From Paenibacillus sp. FSL H8-0537 (GTDB taxonomy: Bacteria > Bacillota > Bacilli > Paenibacillales > Paenibacillaceae), in NCBI RefSeq assembly GCF_038051995.1, contig NZ_CP150290.1, positions 4,020,001 to 4,084,000 of the forward strand: a stretch of 64,000 nt of DNA. The letters run 5' to 3'. The translations under genes were made by a program, and so were the position numbers. The notes beneath the pieces were generated by a model, which saw nothing but the letters and a program-made list of their open reading frames with translations, did not search any database and had not been told where the DNA came from. This document shows positions 8,746 to 16,925 of this stretch, in pieces. Position 1 is the stretch's first letter. Each line of letters begins with the position of its first letter.

Positions 8746-11220
8746 TTACACTTTTACAATTTCCACCGCTTTATTTTTGAAAGCATAAACGATGATCTGA
8801 TCGCCGTATTTAATGTCCTGCAGCGAAATCGCCTTTCCATCTTTTAACAGCTTCGTTGCGCCTGTCACATAAAAATAATTGGCGTTGTCCGCGTCGGTCA
8901 TTTTGAGTGTCCACAGCTGTCCAGCCGTAGCGTCATACTGCCAAAACGTTCTCGTCTGGCCAACGGCTACTGTGACCTGCACCACATCATTTTCATTTTT
9001 GCTCAGTTGGACCCGATCGCCAGTTGCGAGCGTTGACGTAGTCGCAGAAGTGGATGTCCCCTTCGTAATGAAGAAAGTTTGACCAAGTGCAACCGTTATT
9101 GTCTGACCGTTCTCATTCGTCAGCGTAATGCTGTTTGTGCCTACCGATTGAACAGTTCCATAAGATACGACGATAGATTTCACGGCAATCATTTGCTTGC
9201 CAATGTAGCTGACATTAATCAAAGTGCCCGGAACAAGTGTATCGATCGCTACTTTGCTTCCAGTCTCATTCGTAATATCGATTCCCGACAGCACTAGATC
9301 TGTCTGTACATTTTGCGCATTAACGACCGTAACCTTTTTGGTGCCAGTGTTGACTGCGCGCACTTCATATTGGATTGGACGATGAACCTGAATGAGCGTT
9401 GCCCGATCCTGATTCACATTCATAACCGTTGTAATCGTATCGCCAACTTTAAGATCAGTCAGAGATGCCGCTGCAATGCCCGGAACCTCTACCGTTGGCG
9501 CCGAATAAGCAACCGTAACATCAACGCCGCCAGGCACGCTCAGCGTAACGGAATTGCTGGAGCCATTAATGGAAACGAGTTTGCCCGTATATTTGCTTGC
9601 AATCGACAAGGACACTACCTTGTCTCCACTGTAAGTAATGGTCAGCTTGCGGTTTTTTGTCAGCCATGTTCCGATGTCGTCCAGCTTGATTGCATTGCCG
9701 TTATTGTCAATTCTCGTTTTCTCAGTCAAATAAAGCGGATATGCTTTTGTTCCTGTAGAGTCAAAAACGACAAGGAATTTTTTGTCCGCATTATAGCTTT
9801 CCACCTGAGCGCCAACAAGCGTCTGAACGTTGCGGTTTATGACCTCGATTTTTGTAATCTGATCCTGGTCATTCGTTGTAATTTGCAATTGATCCACATC
9901 TTTAATCAAATCGCCAATCGTAGGCCCTACGATGCCTTCGATTATAATTTCAATCGTGCTGCTCAAAAATTTGGAGTTCAGCTTGCCTGCGCTGTCTTCA
10001 TACGTAAGGACACTTGCATCGCCAGAAATAAACGTGCCTTTCAGCACGGCAGCTCCTGTTTGCTGATCAACTGTAATTTTCAGCGCTTTAGGGGATGTAC
10101 GGAACGTATCCTGCGTCACTGTAATTGCGCTGTTCTCCTTCAAGTCGCTAATGGCAATCGTCTTGCCAGACGTTTCGGCTACGATAAGCGAGTCGTCATA
10201 ATAAACCTCTACCGGCTTATTATCGATCCATACATATAGCAGCTTCTGATCCGGCAGCACGCGGCCAACCGTACCTGTTATCGTTTTAATTTGCGGCTTG
10301 TCATCCTGAAGCTCCACGTAAGCAGCCGCACCTGATTTCGTAATAACCGTTACATTTGCATATTGTACAAGATCCTTAGCTGCAATAGGCGTTTCGGAGT
10401 CATAACGATAAATGGCCGTATTCGCGCTGAGCGTATACACAGCCGACTGCTCCTTGCTGTAAATCGTAATACCCGTGTCGCTGGCTTGCAGCAGCACACC
10501 CGTTGCTTGTCCTGCATATTCAACCGGATACAGCTTCTCAGCACGGCTGAACAGTGTTGCAAGGCTTGCACGGTTTACATTCGCTTTAGGATCGAACTTG
10601 ACTGCTGTTATCCCTTTAACCAAATCTAGTGAAACAGCAGCATTGACATAACCACGGTAGCTGCTGGCAATTTGATCCGCATCATTAAACGATGAAACGG
10701 CATTTTGCAGGCTGTCCGCTGTGCTCTTCTGATTAATAGCACGAATGAGCAGCTTCGTTACCCATTCCCGTGTAGCTGGGCGCTGTCCCCAGCCTACAGC
10801 TTGATCGCCGGAAGCGGCAAGCGCATATTCTTCAGCCTGATCCAGCAAGCCTTTATCGAAAGCGAGCTTAACTTCGCCCTTAAAGTCGCTCTTAATGACG
10901 AACGTTTCTGGGAACGCAACGGTATCATCAGCTGGAGCTTCATTAGCTGCTCCAATAAAACGCAAAGCCATAAGAACAGCTTCCTGCTGCGTAACATTGT
11001 CAGCTGGGCGGAATAGACCGTTTGAGCCATTAATGATGCCTTGAAACGAAAGCTTAGTGATATGCTTTTGCGCCCAGTGATTCGATGCTACATCGCTAAA
11101 CGGATTGGAGCTTACTGTCGCCGCATACGAAATAGGGGCGGGAACCACAAACGGTCCCGCCAAAACGGAAAATGCAATCGTGCCTGCAATAATAGATTTT
11201 GATGATCGTGACAATGCCAT
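8746..11220 (-). CDS. Secreted S-layer-homology protein with tandem beta repeats
   Basis: An 824-aa exported protein. Residues 1-33 form a Sec signal peptide ending near ISYAA. Three SLH domains follow (about 38-95, 100-165 and 170-230; for example NPFSDVASNHWAQ and FNDADQIASSYRGYVN), which would anchor it to pyruvylated wall polymer. From about residue 240 to the end there are about seven to eight diverged repeats of 60-75 aa, each like 'G.V.S...N.ITL...G....V.L...T.I' then 'L.DL..GD.I.V', resembling small beta-barrel (DUF5666-like) units. There is no visible enzyme motif. GGGGGG precedes the ATG at 11220. A repeat pair lies directly upstream and a terminator downstream, so it is probably its own transcription unit. 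Confidence 0.9.
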   Translation of the reverse strand: MALSRSSKSIIAGTIAFSVLAGPFVVPAPISYAATVSSNPFSDVASNHWAQKHITKLSFQGIINGSNGLFRPADNVTQQEAVLMALRFIGAANEAPADDTVAFPETFVIKSDFKGEVKLAFDKGLLDQAEEYALAASGDQAVGWGQRPATREWVTKLLIRAINQKSTADSLQNAVSSFNDADQIASSYRGYVNAAVSLDLVKGITAVKFDPKANVNRASLATLFSRAEKLYPVEYAGQATGVLLQASDTGITIYSKEQSAVYTLSANTAIYRYDSETPIAAKDLVQYANVTVITKSGAAAYVELQDDKPQIKTITGTVGRVLPDQKLLYVWIDNKPVEVYYDDSLIVAETSGKTIAISDLKENSAITVTQDTFRTSPKALKITVDQQTGAAVLKGTFISGDASVLTYEDSAGKLNSKFLSSTIEIIIEGIVGPTIGDLIKDVDQLQITTNDQDQITKIEVINRNVQTLVGAQVESYNADKKFLVVFDSTGTKAYPLYLTEKTRIDNNGNAIKLDDIGTWLTKNRKLTITYSGDKVVSLSIASKYTGKLVSINGSSNSVTLSVPGGVDVTVAYSAPTVEVPGIAAASLTDLKVGDTITTVMNVNQDRATLIQVHRPIQYEVRAVNTGTKKVTVVNAQNVQTDLVLSGIDITNETGSKVAIDTLVPGTLINVSYIGKQMIAVKSIVVSYGTVQSVGTNSITLTNENGQTITVALGQTFFITKGTSTSATTSTLATGDRVQLSKNENDVVQVTVAVGQTRTFWQYDATAGQLWTLKMTDADNANYFYVTGATKLLKDGKAISLQDIKYGDQIIVYAFKNKAVEIVKV

Positions 11221-11253
11221 AATTATCGTTCCCCCCGAATAGTTTCAAAACGT

Positions 11254-11352
11254 CAAGCGTAAACGGCTGTCGCCGTCCTTTGGTGGCAAAGCTGCCGTTT
11301 CGCGTAGAAATATAGAGAAGGAATCGAAAAATCATATTCTTTCCTATATTTC
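11254..11352 (+). repeat. Two-hairpin interspersed repeat, copy B (complete)
   Basis: This is the best type 1 copy. The head starts CAAGCGTAAACGGC and closes with GCCGTTTCGCG; AAACGGC pairs with GCCGTTT, and the inner arms TGTCGCC/GGTGGCA pair with G-U help. The second hairpin pairs GAAATATAGAGAAGG with the closing CTTTCCTATATTTC arm. Copy C starts at its last base, so the two form a tandem pair. Confidence 0.88.
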
Positions 11353-11392
11353 AAGCGTAAACGGCTGTCGCCGTCCTTTGGTGGCAAAGCTA
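11352..11392 (+). repeat. Two-hairpin interspersed repeat, copy C (head only)
   Basis: This repeats the first 40 bases of copy B exactly (CAAGCGTAAACGG to GGTGGCAAAGCT) and stops there. Its right edge overlaps the TAG stop codon of the minus-strand lipoprotein gene at 11390-11392, so the truncation point coincides with the end of a gene. Confidence 0.85.
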
Positions 11393-11950
11393 AGGCTTGA
11401 CTGTTGGATGCTCAAGCTCAACATGGCCCATCAGCGTATCAGCGCTGTCTCCATCTACGAGCAAATCATAGGCTTTTACAAAGTCGAACTGGAACAATGT
11501 TTTTTGGAGCGTCTCCAGCACTAATACTTCGCCAGGCGAACCAAGCCGGGATTCGTCAGACAAATGAAGATCAATCGTCACCTGTCCATCGCTTCCCAGC
11601 AGCACCGATTTAACTTCGATCAGCTTCCACAGTGATACAGCGCCTTCGCCCTCCACATGCTGCAGTGCTGTTATTGCGTTTTGAACTAATTCCAGATCTG
11701 AGCTGTATGCAACCTGAACCTGCTGCTCCACTAAACCATCCAGCTCTTCATTTCCCGCATATACCTTTATTTCTAGTGTCTGTTTTTCAGGCTCAATTGA
11801 CGGCTCAGCGGATGGCGAAGCCGATGGCTGAATAGAAGGCGACGGGCTGCTGCCTGCGCCTGATTCAGCCGGCTTGTTTACCGCGCCGCAGCCCGCAACG
11901 AGTCCAACTATACATAAAGTCAACATGAACTGGCTTATTGTTCGCAGCAT
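11390..11950 (-). CDS. Lipoprotein with a GerMN domain
   Basis: A 186-aa lipoprotein: signal sequence with lipobox LVAGC (Cys about residue 21), a Ser/Pro/Glu-rich linker (about 25-57), then a GerMN domain covering the rest, as in the germination protein GerM and LpqB-like proteins. GerM contributes to spore cortex synthesis and germination, but GerMN domains also occur in general envelope proteins, so the role is open. It lies 17 bases downstream of the amidase gene and is likely co-transcribed with it, which supports wall-related work. The last codon and stop overlap repeat copy C, so the original C-terminus may have been changed by the repeat. Confidence 0.85.
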   Translation of the reverse strand: MLRTISQFMLTLCIVGLVAGCGAVNKPAESGAGSSPSPSIQPSASPSAEPSIEPEKQTLEIKVYAGNEELDGLVEQQVQVAYSSDLELVQNAITALQHVEGEGAVSLWKLIEVKSVLLGSDGQVTIDLHLSDESRLGSPGEVLVLETLQKTLFQFDFVKAYDLLVDGDSADTLMGHVELEHPTVKP

Positions 11951-11967
11951 CTGTTATCCCCCTCTCT

Positions 11968-13413
11968 CTACGATAGCTTTAAATAGTCCTTGATTCCTGC
12001 TACAATTCCGGCAGCGATGTTGTTTTGCACGGAATCATCAAACAGCTTCTTGTAATCGTCGGCATTAGACAAAAACCCTGCTTCGAGCAAAATCGCCGGC
12101 ATCGTCGTTTCTCTCGTTACATGCAAGCTTTGCTGCTTGACCCCGCGGTCCCTAAGACCTGTTGCTTTAGCAAACTGCTTATGCACCGCATCGGCAAATG
12201 CTTTGCTGCTAGCTCTTGTGTAATAGGTTTCCGTGCCTGTTGCGGCACTGCTTGGATTGCTATTGGCATGCACAGACAGGAATAGATTGGCTTTAAGATT
12301 TTCAGCAAACTTTACCCGATCCTCCAGCTTCACATAATTGTCATCCGGACGGGATAAATAAGCTTTTATTTTCGATTCCTTATCCAGCAAAGCCTTCACC
12401 TTCAAAGAAATGCTGAGATTAAATTCTTTCTCCCATCTGCCGTTAATTCCTTTGGCACCGGGATCAGAGCCGCCATGCCCCGCGTCAATTACGATCGAAT
12501 AAACACCGTTTGCTGGCAGTGTCGGACCCGCAGTTGGCGTTGGCGTCGCAGAAGGCGTCGGCGTTGGTGTCGGTGTAGCTTCCACTGGCAGCGGATCAAT
12601 GACATTAATGCGAATTTCGCCTAGCGCACTGTTCATGACATCCACATCGGCATCTGCTTTCAGATCAAGCACAATGCGGACGGTTGCCGGGCTTGACGAG
12701 AACAAGGAATAGCGTATGCCGCTCAAATAAGGATGCTCGCCTACTTCAAGATTGATCTGTCCTGAGTTCAACTGCGCTATAAGCGTATCCGAATAAGACA
12801 CCTTTGGAATGTCCATTACGATTCGTTTTGGGCTTTCAAGCTTGAAGGGCTGATTGTAGACTGCGCTTCCCTCGTAATGAATGATAATCGCATTTTCATT
12901 GTCATACGAAATACCCGTTACAACGCCATCAGGCTGTGTGACAACCGGATCTGTTGATGGGCTTGGCGTTGGCGTTGGTTCCGGTTCTTTAAACAATTGG
13001 ACGGATTTTGTCGACTGATCCCAGTTGACCTGCATTCCGAGAGATTCCCCAACGAAACGCAGCGGAATAAGGGTTGTCCCTTTTTGCAGCAGTGCTGGCG
13101 TATCCAGCTTCACCTGCTCATTGTTAACAAAAGCGACATCCTGATTAATAGTAAGAACGATTGAATCAGAGCCATTATGTACAGTAACTGTCTGTGTAGC
13201 TGACGACCAGCCTACCTTGTAGCCGATACTCTCCGACACGAGCCGCATTGGCACAAGCGTATACTTGTTGTCTACGATTTGCGGCGCTACCTTCGAATCT
13301 AGTAAAGCCCCATTCAAATAAAGCTTTGGCACAACCTCGGCAGCATGTCCTGCACTGGAAAACAGCGTGAATAACAACGACATGAGCAACAGAATCGATA
13401 CAAATTTCTTCAT
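11968..13413 (-). CDS. N-acetylmuramoyl-L-alanine amidase with stalk and AMIN domains
   Basis: A secreted 481-aa cell wall hydrolase. Order: signal peptide (1-24), a 'copper amine oxidase N-terminal-like' stalk domain (about 30-140), a Thr/Pro linker, an AMIN domain (about 160-275) that should target it to peptidoglycan or polymer, a second Thr-Pro-rich linker, and an Amidase_3 catalytic domain (about 305-480). The zinc and catalytic residues are visible: His in DAGHGGSDPGA, Glu in WEKEFN, His in SVHANSN and Glu in LLEAGFLS. GAGGTGG precedes the ATG. It is followed by the GerMN lipoprotein gene. The stalk domain only shares a fold label with copper amine oxidase; it says nothing about copper. 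Confidence 0.95.
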   Translation of the reverse strand: MKKFVSILLLMSLLFTLFSSAGHAAEVVPKLYLNGALLDSKVAPQIVDNKYTLVPMRLVSESIGYKVGWSSATQTVTVHNGSDSIVLTINQDVAFVNNEQVKLDTPALLQKGTTLIPLRFVGESLGMQVNWDQSTKSVQLFKEPEPTPTPSPSTDPVVTQPDGVVTGISYDNENAIIIHYEGSAVYNQPFKLESPKRIVMDIPKVSYSDTLIAQLNSGQINLEVGEHPYLSGIRYSLFSSSPATVRIVLDLKADADVDVMNSALGEIRINVIDPLPVEATPTPTPTPSATPTPTAGPTLPANGVYSIVIDAGHGGSDPGAKGINGRWEKEFNLSISLKVKALLDKESKIKAYLSRPDDNYVKLEDRVKFAENLKANLFLSVHANSNPSSAATGTETYYTRASSKAFADAVHKQFAKATGLRDRGVKQQSLHVTRETTMPAILLEAGFLSNADDYKKLFDDSVQNNIAAGIVAGIKDYLKLS

Positions 13414-13519
13414 TTTCCACCTCGATGACTGAAATTGCCCTCATCGAATGGGGTGCATTCGACTTAAACAGACTAAAATATTAGACGCATAGCGTCAGAA
13501 AAAGTTGCGTATAGAGGAA

Positions 13520-13560
13520 AAAAGAGGACAAATTTTCCGACAGGAAATTGCCCTCTTTTT
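13520..13560 (-). terminator. Terminator downstream of leuCD
   Basis: A near-symmetric hairpin: AAGAGGAC.AAATTTTCC pairs with GGAAATT.GCCCTCTT around GACA, with A-run and T-run on either side. It could therefore work in both directions. On the minus strand it follows leuD by about 107 bases; repeat copy D lies between. Confidence 0.8.
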
Positions 13561-13658
13561 AAAATATAGGAAAGTATATGGTTTTTCCATCCTTCTCTAT
13601 ACGTTTCGCCAAAACGATGGCGTCTAATAGAAAGGACGGCGATAGCCGTTTCACCTTG
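13560..13658 (-). repeat. Two-hairpin interspersed repeat, copy D (head partly replaced)
   Basis: Read on the minus strand it starts CAAGGTGAAACGGCTATCGC and then GTCCTTT. The 3' half of the head is replaced by unrelated bases. After GGCGAAACG comes TATAGAGAAGGATGG and the closing CCATATACTTTCCTATATTTT arm split by a short loop. It lies between leuD and its terminator, in inverse orientation to copy E beyond leuC. Confidence 0.8.
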
Positions 13659-13666
13659 TTTACAGC

Positions 13667-14269
13667 TTATGCTTGCGCTTTTGCAGCGCGTTTTTGCTCG
13701 TAAGCTGTAATTTTATCTTCATGCATCAGCGTCAGGCCGATATCATCAAGTCCTTGCAGAAGGAACTGGCGGCGGTGCTCATCCAGCTCAAAGTTGATTT
13801 CCAGACCGTAATCATCAGTCAGACGATTATTTTCCAGATCAACATTCAGCGTGTAGCCCTCATGCTTCGCCGTACGCTGGAACAGATCTTCAACCTGCTC
13901 TTCGCTCAGCTTAAGCGGCAAAATGCCGTTTTTGAAGCAGTTGTTGTAGAAAATATCTGCATAAGACGGTGCGATAACGACTTTGTAGCCATAGTCGAGA
14001 ATCGCCCATGGCGCATGCTCACGGGAGGAGCCGCAACCGAAGTTAGCGCGTGAAATGAGCACGGAAGCGCCTTGATAACGAGGCTTATTCGGTTCAAATT
14101 CAGCGTTGACTTCACCGTTCTCATGAAAGCGCCATTCGAAAAATAGAAACTGTCCAAAGCCGCTGCGCTCAATGCGCTTCAAAAATTGTTTAGGAATAAT
14201 CGCATCCGTATCTACGTTAACGCGATCGACTGGAGCAACAATGCCCGTAAACTGTTTAAATGGTTCCAT
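13667..14269 (-). CDS. leuD: 3-isopropylmalate dehydratase small subunit
   Basis: LeuD pairs with LeuC to isomerise 2-isopropylmalate to 3-isopropylmalate in leucine synthesis. The 200-aa product has the swivel domain with the conserved DTDAIIPKQFLK and the GCGSSREHAPWA loop that reaches the active site. The start is set at MEPFKQFTG (14269), which matches the family and has AGAGGGG upstream; an ATG at 14329 would add 20 residues and run into leuC. It follows leuC by 29 bases. A repeat copy begins nine bases after the stop. Confidence 0.97.
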   Translation of the reverse strand: MEPFKQFTGIVAPVDRVNVDTDAIIPKQFLKRIERSGFGQFLFFEWRFHENGEVNAEFEPNKPRYQGASVLISRANFGCGSSREHAPWAILDYGYKVVIAPSYADIFYNNCFKNGILPLKLSEEQVEDLFQRTAKHEGYTLNVDLENNRLTDDYGLEINFELDEHRRQFLLQGLDDIGLTLMHEDKITAYEQKRAAKAQA

Positions 14270-14298
14270 ATCGGTAATACCCCTCTCGCACGTCCTGA

Positions 14299-15714
14299 TT
14301 AGTTCAATACTTCTGTTTTGACATTCCAATCACGCACATCTGTAAAGCGGCCCATAACAGCTGCAGCAACAGCCATTGCTGGAGATACAAGATGCGTACG
14401 GCCTCCGCGGCCTTGGCGGCCTTCGAAGTTGCGGTTCGATGTCGAAGCACAGCGTTGTCCTGGTTGCAGAACGTCCGGGTTCATCGCCAGACACATCGAG
14501 CAGCCTGCTTCACGCCATTCGAAACCTGCTTCGATAAATACTTTATCAAGGCCTTCTTTTTCAGCCTGAATTTTAACGCGGCCTGAGCCTGGAACAACGA
14601 TTGCTGTCACTCTATCGCTAACTTTGTAGCCGCGAGCGATTTCAGCAGCAGCACGAAGATCCTCAATACGTCCATTTGTACAAGAACCGATAAACACATA
14701 ATCGATCTCGATTTCGTTCATAGGCGTACCTGGCTTCAGATCCATATATTCCAATGCTTTCTCAGCAGCTTTACGCTCATTTTCCGTAGGTAGCTGTGCT
14801 GGGAAAGGAACCGAAGATGTAATATCTGTACCCATACCAGGGCTAGTACCCCAGGTTACTTGCGGGATCAGGGAATCAACGTCAAAATCAACGATTGTGT
14901 CATAAGTTGCGCCTTCATCAGTGGAAAGCAATTTCCACTCTTCTACAGCCGCATCATAATCTGCTGGAGCATACTCGCGTCCACGAAGATAGTTGAACGT
15001 CGTTTCGTCAGGAGCGATCAGGCCTGCGCGAGCGCCGCCTTCGATCGACATGTTGCAAACCGTCATACGCTCTTCCATCGTCAGCGAGCGAATCGATTCG
15101 CCTGTGTACTCGATAACGTAGCCAGTAGCGAAGTCCGTACCGTATTTTGCGATAACGCCCAAAATCATATCCTTTGCCGTTACGCCCGGTTTACGGTTGC
15201 CCGTGAAGCGAACTTCCATCGTTTTTGCTTTCGATTGCTGCAGGCATTGTGTTGCCATTACGTGCTCAACCTCGGAAGTACCGATACCAAATGCCAGCGC
15301 GCCGAACGCACCATGCGTGGAAGTATGGCTGTCGCCGCAAACGATCGTTTTGCCCGGATGCGTAAGGCCAATTTCAGGACCCATAACGTGTACAACGCCT
15401 TGGTCAATATTGTCAAGATCAAACAGCTTTACGCCGAAATCTTTACAGTTTTGCGTCAGTGTATCAATTTGCTGCTTGGAGATAGGATCTGTAATGTTGA
15501 AGCGGTCTTTCGTAGGAACGTTGTGATCCATCGTTGCGAATGTCAAATCTGGACGACGCACTTTACGGCCAGACATGCGAAGACCTTCGAAAGCTTGCGG
15601 CGAAGTTACTTCGTGAACCAGTTGAAGATCGATATAAATGATACTCGGCTTGCCTTCTTCTTGATTAATGACATGATTGTCCCAAATCTTCTCAAACATC
15701 GTTCTTTTAGCCAT
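14299..15714 (-). CDS. leuC: 3-isopropylmalate dehydratase large subunit
   Basis: A 471-aa aconitase-family enzyme. Iron-sulfur ligands are visible in [14 protein letters not shown] and in [11 protein letters not shown]; the substrate region [19 protein letters not shown] is intact. The start is placed at [11 protein letters not shown] (15714), after a GGGGTG site; the longer frame from 15768 is not family-like. It forms an operon with leuD. Upstream, on the way to the divergent lysR gene, there is an inverted repeat of LysR type (15799-15813) and repeat copy E. Only leuC and leuD of the leucine genes are here. Confidence 0.98.
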   Translation of the reverse strand: MAKRTMFEKIWDNHVINQEEGKPSIIYIDLQLVHEVTSPQAFEGLRMSGRKVRRPDLTFATMDHNVPTKDRFNITDPISKQQIDTLTQNCKDFGVKLFDLDNIDQGVVHVMGPEIGLTHPGKTIVCGDSHTSTHGAFGALAFGIGTSEVEHVMATQCLQQSKAKTMEVRFTGNRKPGVTAKDMILGVIAKYGTDFATGYVIEYTGESIRSLTMEERMTVCNMSIEGGARAGLIAPDETTFNYLRGREYAPADYDAAVEEWKLLSTDEGATYDTIVDFDVDSLIPQVTWGTSPGMGTDITSSVPFPAQLPTENERKAAEKALEYMDLKPGTPMNEIEIDYVFIGSCTNGRIEDLRAAAEIARGYKVSDRVTAIVVPGSGRVKIQAEKEGLDKVFIEAGFEWREAGCSMCLAMNPDVLQPGQRCASTSNRNFEGRQGRGGRTHLVSPAMAVAAAVMGRFTDVRDWNVKTEVLN

Positions 15715-15798
15715 TAAATTCACCCCATTGTTCGACTTCTCTTCAAAATGATGCTCTAAGCATAACACTTGGCACTTGATTGATCCAAGATATAATAT

Positions 15799-15813
15799 CT
15801 ATAATGTCTATAG
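15799..15813. promoter_or_regulatory. Candidate LysR-type operator
   Basis: CTATAATGTCTATAG is an inverted repeat (CTATA-N5-TATAG) with the T-N11-A layout of LysR-family sites. It lies 85 bases upstream of leuC in the gap shared with lysR, so it may serve the LysR regulator encoded at 15975. Confidence 0.55.
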
Positions 15814-15851
15814 GTAACAACTATAACGGTAAATGAAGAAGCTCTTCCCAG

Positions 15852-15952
15852 CAAGGTGAAACGGCTATCGCCGTCCTTTGGCGGCGCGGCGCGTTTCAGT
15901 CCGAGAAATATAAGCGTATTTATACGAGAACACTTATAAATTCTTATATTTA
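15852..15952 (+). repeat. Two-hairpin interspersed repeat, copy E (complete, type 2)
   Basis: The head runs CAAGGTGAAACGGC to GCGCGTTTCAG with inner stem GCCG/CGGC. The tail pairs AAATATAAG with CTTATATTT around TATTTAT/ATAAAT. It ends 14 bases before the ribosome binding site of lysR, so it would lie in the lysR leader if transcription starts upstream. Confidence 0.87.
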
Positions 15953-15974
15953 AAACAAAGAAAGCAGGATGCCC

Positions 15975-16868
15975 ATGGAGCTCAGACAACTGCAGTATGT
16001 GCTGCAAATCGCAATTGAAAAAAACTTCTCCCGCGCAGCGGAAAAGCTGCATATCGCCCAGCCATCGCTCAGCCAGCAGCTGTCGAAGCTGGAGCAGGAG
16101 CTTGGCGTGCTGCTGTTTCGGCGCACGACCAACTCCGTTGAGTTGACGCAGGCCGGGCAAGTTTTTGTCGACAAATCCCAAACGATCCTTGATGCAATCG
16201 AGCAGCTCAAGCAGGAAATGGACGATATGGCGCAAATGCGGCGCGGACGCCTCGTCGTCGGAACGCTGCCGATTACGGGCTCGCATATACTGCCGCTCGT
16301 CCTGCCGGTATTCGGCGCCCAGTATCCTCAAATTGAAGTTGTGCTCGTGGAGGATACTTCAGCAAAGCTGGAGCAGCTTACAGCAAGCGGCGGCACCGAC
16401 CTCAGCTTGTTGTCTCTTCCGCTAGCCGACACCTCGCTTGCATGGGAGCCATTAATGGAAGAAGAAATTTGTTTGGCGATCCCGCCGCAGCATCCGCTTG
16501 CGGAAAGCACAGAGCCTGTACCGATTAGCGTATTGCGCAATGAACCATTTATCGGATTAAAAAAAGGCCAGGGCTTCAGGCAAATTACAGTCGAGCTGTG
16601 CCAAGCTTCTGGCTTTACGCCGCAAATCGTATTTGAAAGCAGCAATATTGAAACCGTCCAATCGCTCGTCGCGGGCGGCATGGGCATCGCTTTCGTCCCG
16701 AAAATGCTGACACGCCAAAGAGGGAGCGAATTCGCCCCCATCTATTTGCCGCTATCGCCCAAAGCATCACGGACGCTGGTCATCGCCAGCCGCAAGGGCC
16801 GTTACCTGTCTAAAGCTACGGAAGCTTTCATTAGAACGATGAACAAAACCATTGTCCACTATAAATAA
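15975..16868 (+). CDS. LysR-family transcription regulator
   Basis: A 297-aa LysR regulator: N-terminal winged helix-turn-helix (MELRQLQYVLQIA, FSRAAEKLHIAQPSLSQQLS, about 1-60), linker helix, and a periplasmic-binding-like effector domain from about residue 90. The start is taken at 15975, six bases after GCAGG; the ATG at 15969 touches that site. It is divergent from leuC with a LysR-type inverted repeat between them. Control of leuCD and of itself is therefore the simplest idea, but the effector is not known. It resembles CcpC/CynR-like members in general form. Confidence 0.92.
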   Translation: MELRQLQYVLQIAIEKNFSRAAEKLHIAQPSLSQQLSKLEQELGVLLFRRTTNSVELTQAGQVFVDKSQTILDAIEQLKQEMDDMAQMRRGRLVVGTLPITGSHILPLVLPVFGAQYPQIEVVLVEDTSAKLEQLTASGGTDLSLLSLPLADTSLAWEPLMEEEICLAIPPQHPLAESTEPVPISVLRNEPFIGLKKGQGFRQITVELCQASGFTPQIVFESSNIETVQSLVAGGMGIAFVPKMLTRQRGSEFAPIYLPLSPKASRTLVIASRKGRYLSKATEAFIRTMNKTIVHYK

Positions 16869-16882
16869 TAAGTTTGCTGGGG

Positions 16883-16924
16883 AGCATGATGAAACAGACA
16901 GCAGAACTGATTTTTCATCATGCT
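16883..16924. terminator. Hairpin between lysR and mtnU, probable shared terminator
   Basis: AGCATGATGAAA (16883-16894) pairs perfectly with TTTCATCATGCT (16913-16924). The two genes converge on it. There is no long T-run outside the stem, so its strength is uncertain. Confidence 0.55.
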
Positions 16925-16925
16925 T

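Noticed and set aside
9313..10239. 308-residue frame opposite the SLH gene
   Set aside because: Shadow of a real gene; Arg/Cys/Asn-rich composition typical of antisense frames.
11254..11392. Repeat heads as transcription terminators
   Set aside because: The stems are not followed by T-runs, and separate proper terminators exist near several copies (3802, 13520, 49768).
11968..13413. Amidase as a copper enzyme because of its amine-oxidase-like N-terminal domain
   Set aside because: That domain is a structural stalk; no TPQ motif or copper ligands are present.
14860..15717. 285-residue frame opposite leuC
   Set aside because: leuC on the other strand is complete and conserved; the antisense frame has no family-like motif or start site.
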